A stretch of DNA of 64,000 nt from Morella rubra (taxonomy: Eukaryota > Streptophyta > Magnoliopsida > Fagales > Myricaceae): the NCBI GenBank assembly GCA_003952965.2, contig CM025856.1, positions 10,537,323-10,601,322 on the forward strand, in the 5' to 3' direction. The translations under genes and the position numbers were made by a program. Below are positions 59,893-64,000 of the stretch, piece after piece (position 1 is the first letter of the stretch; every line of letters begins with the position of its first letter). The notes under the pieces were generated by a model that searched no databases, was not told the origin of the DNA, and worked only from the letters and a program-made list of their open reading frames with translations.

Positions 59893-60498
59893 AGGGCTCT
59901 ATATGTCTGTTGAGTCATTAAAGGGTTACGTGAATGAGAGAGTATTAGTAGTCACGACGTTGAGACTAGGCAATAGGTACCATTCGAGGATGTCAAAAGA
60001 ACGTCGACGTAATTTGTTTACAGGTCATGTTGGCTGTGAGCACATGCACTTGCCATCTAATGTCATGACAAATTAAGTAGTGTCTTTGTCAAAGAGTACC
60101 ATGGAAACGTTTGCCCCAAGGGAGGCTTGCTTGGAACTTCAAGAACTAGCCAGACAAATGTGGGGGAGGTGGCAATTAGTGGCCCTGTTCAGTTCAGCCT
60201 CGCATTATTTTCTTCCCTTGCCGCATAGGTTTTCAGATGCAGTACTAGCTGAATCAAGTACTCCATGATACATGTGGGTTCTACTCTTTTTGGTTCTGTG
60301 CACACAGTACCGCACGCGAAGTCTTCATACATTCGCTATGATGGAGCTGGCCAGGCTGGGATGCTTCAAGAACCAACAAGAAGAGGAAAGAGACTTCCCT
60401 TTGGTTTATTTTTTTGACTTTTTGTTTGTTTGTTTGTTTTTGTTGGATTTTACCAAACGAAGCGGGTATCCGAAATACCTAGTGTGGAAGCTCCGATT

Positions 60499-63400
60499 TG
60501 CTGGAATTGATGCTCATCTTACAGCCCACAATCAACAATCCACGAACACAGTAAATGATCACAAACACTGCTCTTAAGTCGTTCAGGAGGCTACCAGAGT
60601 CTCCTTGTGAATTCCACCCTTCAAATCCAAGGCTAAAAGATGGAAGCCTTGATGCCTTGAGATAAAGTTCTTCTCTGTGAGACTGTGTAGAATATTGCGA
60701 ATGATATTTCTCTCTACGTTTATTTTCTTAAATAAACATACGTAAGAATCTCACACAGAGAGTCCCAATGAGAGAAATTAGCTAAGTTTGAATTCAAATA
60801 GAGATTTGAAGATCTCCAGTTCAACCATTCAAATAGAGATCTGCATAAGATCTCCAGTTCAACTATAATTCAAACTTCAGCTTAAAATTTAAATACCCAT
60901 GTGGATGCTCCATGTGTCATGGGTTTTTCTAACATCTCCCACTCATCCACATTGGTGCCATCCCTACGAAATTGTCTCCACTTGAACTCTTATCTCGTCA
61001 TCCTTACATACTGGAAATGAAGCATGCGACCTGATGAGAAAGCATAGGGTAGGAGAGCTATATCAAGTACCATCTAACCAACATAGCACCTCACTCAAAA
61101 AATATCTCGTCCATGCCCCAGACTATTTGATCACACTAGATCGAGTCCCTTTAATCCCTTATAAGCATTAAAGCTTAAAGCAATACTCGATCTCACATCA
61201 TATAATATGCTCATGATTGTGTCAACACAAAATGACATAATCGTCCGGACTATGAGCCATAAAATAAAGGTGTGTATCCAAAATAATCTTCCCTAGACAC
61301 TCAAGCCAATTCGTTTCTACTTGACCGCTTTCCTAGACATGTTCTGCGAGACCGTATAAATCGTGGTCCTAAGAAAACATGCTAAAGTAGTGTCATCGAG
61401 TATCCACTTTATGACATAGTTCCAGGTTCGAAGGGCACAGAGTAGACCATCAATAGGTCTATAAGGGCTCACATAGTGACGGAACAGGATTCATCCGTCA
61501 CTCCCTCAATTGGTCGGCAATAGCACATACAGTATGAAATGTATGCTACGGCGGAGCTCCCACTCAAATGGGCTTGTCACACTCCAACGCCGTACGAATC
61601 TTGATCTAGTAGCCACGAAGGCGCACTAATATGAGTTTCTTACTACAGTTGCTCTCCAAGTGCCTGTATAAGATCTCACATTCGGCTTTATTTAGGTTTC
61701 ATGAAGTTTCGTGTATACTTCATGTGCGACTTTGATAAGTCTCATCTTCGTCAAGATAATTATTGGCTCGCTTTCTAAGCGACCAAAGTAATAACTTTGT
61801 CTCATCCCACTCATTATCCAAGCGCTGGGGTGATCATCCATGTGAGTGGATTGATCATAACCTGGTGACACATCAACAATGTGTGCTACAAAGTATCAAT
61901 TTAAAAACACAATGTGTATGAAAAAATGAACAATATCATTAATGCAAAAGATACCTTTTATTACAAAATGTCAAATGAGATATCCATAAACAACATATAT
62001 CAAATCCTACGAAGTCCAAAACTCCTAACATGAGTTTGAAAAAATATCTCTAGCAATAGCCTTAGTAAGCGGGTTGGCTACCATCTTGCTAGTGGAAATA
62101 TGTTGTAGGATCATTTCTCCCTGTGCAACAATGTCACGAATGTAGTGATAACGAATGTCAATGTGTTTGGTCTTTCCATGGTATTTGGGATCCTTGGTAT
62201 ATGCCAAAGCCGCCATACTATCACTATATATCTTAATGACTTCATCTGCGAGAGCCGTAACAGATAGGCGCTGAAAGAATCTCCTCAACCAAACAACCAC
62301 TTGTACTGCTGCTGAACAAGCAACATACTCAGACTCCATCGTGGACAAAGCTATGCATGATTGTTTCTTGCTGCACCAAGAGATGGTTCTTGCACTAAGT
62401 AGGAATGCATAACCCGTAGTGGATTTACGTTCATCTCTGTCACTAGCCCAATCAGCATCACAGTAGCCTCTCAATCTCATATCTCCACCCTGATAGCAAA
62501 GAACAAGATCCGAAGTCCCACGCAATATCGAAAGATCCTCTTAACCGCTTGCCAATGAACAGGTCCAGGGTTACTTTGATAACGACTTACCATACCTACT
62601 GCAAAGCAAATGTTCGGTCGAGTACACATCATAGCGTACATCAGACTTCCAACTGCATTTGCATAGGGAACCCTAGCCATTTTAATCTTTTCCTCATCAC
62701 TCTTAGGGCAATTATCAAGGCTCAATGTATATCCCTTCTCGATTGGAGTGTCTATGGGTTTCAAATTATGCATATGGAATCATTCTAGAATCCTCTTGAT
62801 GTATGTCTCTTGAGACAATCCAAGAAGCTTCCTAGATCGATCTCTAAAGATCTTGACTCCAAGCACAAAATTTGCCTCACCCATGTCCTTCATCTCAAAA
62901 GTAGAGGACAACCACCCTTTGGTGGCGACAATCATCTCTAAATCATTTCTAGCTAACAAAATGTCATCTACATACAATGATAGAATCACAAAGTTCTTTC
63001 TGTATGCTTGACATACACACAATGGTCCTCTTCCAACATTTCAAAGCCAAACAAAGTAATGGCCTCATGAAATTTGAAGTACCACTGTCTAGACGACTGT
63101 TTAAGACCATATATGGAACGTTTGAGCTGGCATACTTTGCGCTCTTGTCCTTGGGCCTCAAAACCAATATTGATCCATATAGATCTCTTCGTCTAGTTCT
63201 CCATTGAGAAATGTTGTTTTCACATCCATTTGGAAAAATTCCAAATCTAAGGATGCAACAATAGCTAGAATGAGGCGAATAGAAGCAATTCTCACCACTG
63301 GGGAGAATGTTTCTTCATAGTCTATACCTTTTCTTTGGGTATAACCTTTCGCCATGAGACGGGCCTTATACTTATACTTATCATTGATCCATCTGCCTTG

Positions 63401-64000
63401 CGCTTAATTTTTAAGACCCATTTGTTTCCAATGGTCTTACGCCCAGGCGGAAGATCAACTAATTCCACACTTGTTCTTTGCCATTGAACTTATCTCATCC
63501 CTCATAGCAACCAACCATTCATTTGAAATAGGTGAAGCTAATGCTTCCTTATACGAAGTAGGCTCATTAGGGTCATATGGAGCACACATGAAAGATTCCC
63601 CTTCAATCTCAAAACAATGACGGGGAATTGTTCCACGTTCGCTTCTACGTATCTGAGGCCCTTGTGAATCACTCTCTAGTGGTACACTCCCACAAGAAGC
63701 TAAGTCACTACTAATCTCTCTGGTGATTTCAGGCTGAGATACAAAATCCCCACCTTCACCAAAGATGGTGTGACCCCTTCAAACTCTTGTAACTCAAAGA
63801 GTTCAAGACTTTTCTTTGCTTCACCGATATCTGGAAAATCATTCTCAATGAATGTGACATCATGCGACTCTATCTCAGTCATTCCTCATTGGGATGTTCA
63901 CTAAACATCACGTATCCCTTTGAGCTTTCTGAGTATCTTATAAAGATATGTTTGTTAGCTCTAGGGCCTAGTTTCCCAAACTTATGGGATGTGCTGTGAA
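60499..64000 (-). mobile_element. Copia element, 3' half, running off the right edge
   Basis: 3' LTR about 60499-60934. The right end CTAACA next to TCTCCCACTCATCC (complement of a GGGAGA purine tract) is firm; the left end at TGCTGG is a guess because the other LTR lies outside. A non-coding spacer runs from 60935 to about 62020. RNase H lies at 62525-62025 and reverse transcriptase at about 63355-62780 ([23 protein letters not shown]), with integrase end beyond 63400. Sequence resembles the Tnt1-type plant Copia group, lineage not fixed. Fossil, about five breaks in the visible part. Confidence 0.82.
60788..60866. repeat. Short tandem repeat inside LTR of right-edge Copia element
   Basis: A block containing TTCAAATAGAGAT followed by GATCTCCAGTTCAAC occurs twice, about 40 bp apart. 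Probably a local LTR duplication. Confidence 0.7.

Larger units (their letters stand above)
57392..60498. other. Promoter flank and gene-free DNA
   Basis: Upstream region of the minus-strand gene and beyond. Poly-T tracts lie near 57450 and 58493, and a TTTG repeat near 60422. No coding frame is recognisable; frames at 57422-58612 and 60080-60577 lack domains. SINE-like and (AT)n features are listed separately. Confidence 0.45.

Overview
This is a transposon-rich stretch of a flowering-plant nuclear genome, most likely a eudicot. The evidence is AT-rich intergenic DNA, spliced plant genes with GT-AG introns, a RADIALIS-type SANT gene, and dense Ty1/copia, Ty3/gypsy and L1 insertions. The species cannot be named from the sequence. 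Only three host genes can be supported.

Left arm (1-9565): the last eight exons of a bacterial-type peptide chain release factor 1, probably the mitochondrial one (312-2785, +). A small RADIALIS-like SANT/MYB gene follows (5496-6144, +), then about 3.4 kb of apparently non-coding DNA with a 92-bp tandem duplication.

Repeat block 1 (about 9566-33778): degraded LTR pieces and a Gypsy 3' end, then a four-level nest resolved to the base. A solo Sirevirus-type LTR (13323-33773) is split by a minus-strand Sirevirus-type Copia element (14129-33475). One LTR of that element is split by a plus-strand Sirevirus-type element (23020-32637, target duplication ACGGG). The 5' LTR of the latter carries a 226-bp Harbinger-like MITE (23693-23918, TAA duplication). 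Both large elements carry an extra env-like open region downstream of pol. In both, the spacer before it holds the same family-specific GTCGAC-centred palindromes found upstream of the LTR TATA box. This is the most interesting signal in the window.

Repeat block 2 (about 35586-53211): one L1-type LINE (net about 6.4 kb), from its 5' leader to its poly(A) tail. It is broken apart by a solo LTR (35700-36735), an Athila/Tat-like Gypsy remnant (about 40400-43345), a Gypsy 3' end (about 44541-45295, same family as the copy near 10.7 kb) and a Copia insertion with only one LTR (46491-52953). The last contains a young Ale/RE1-like Copia element (48018-52770) whose two 232-bp LTRs look identical.

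Right arm (53212-64000): a four-exon gene for a secreted plant protein of unknown function (54381-57335, -) with a TATA box and poly(A) signal, about 3 kb of non-coding DNA with a possible SINE and an (AT)n tract, and the 3' half of another minus-strand Copia element running off the right edge. The host genes do not form an evident functional unit; the transposon blocks separate them.
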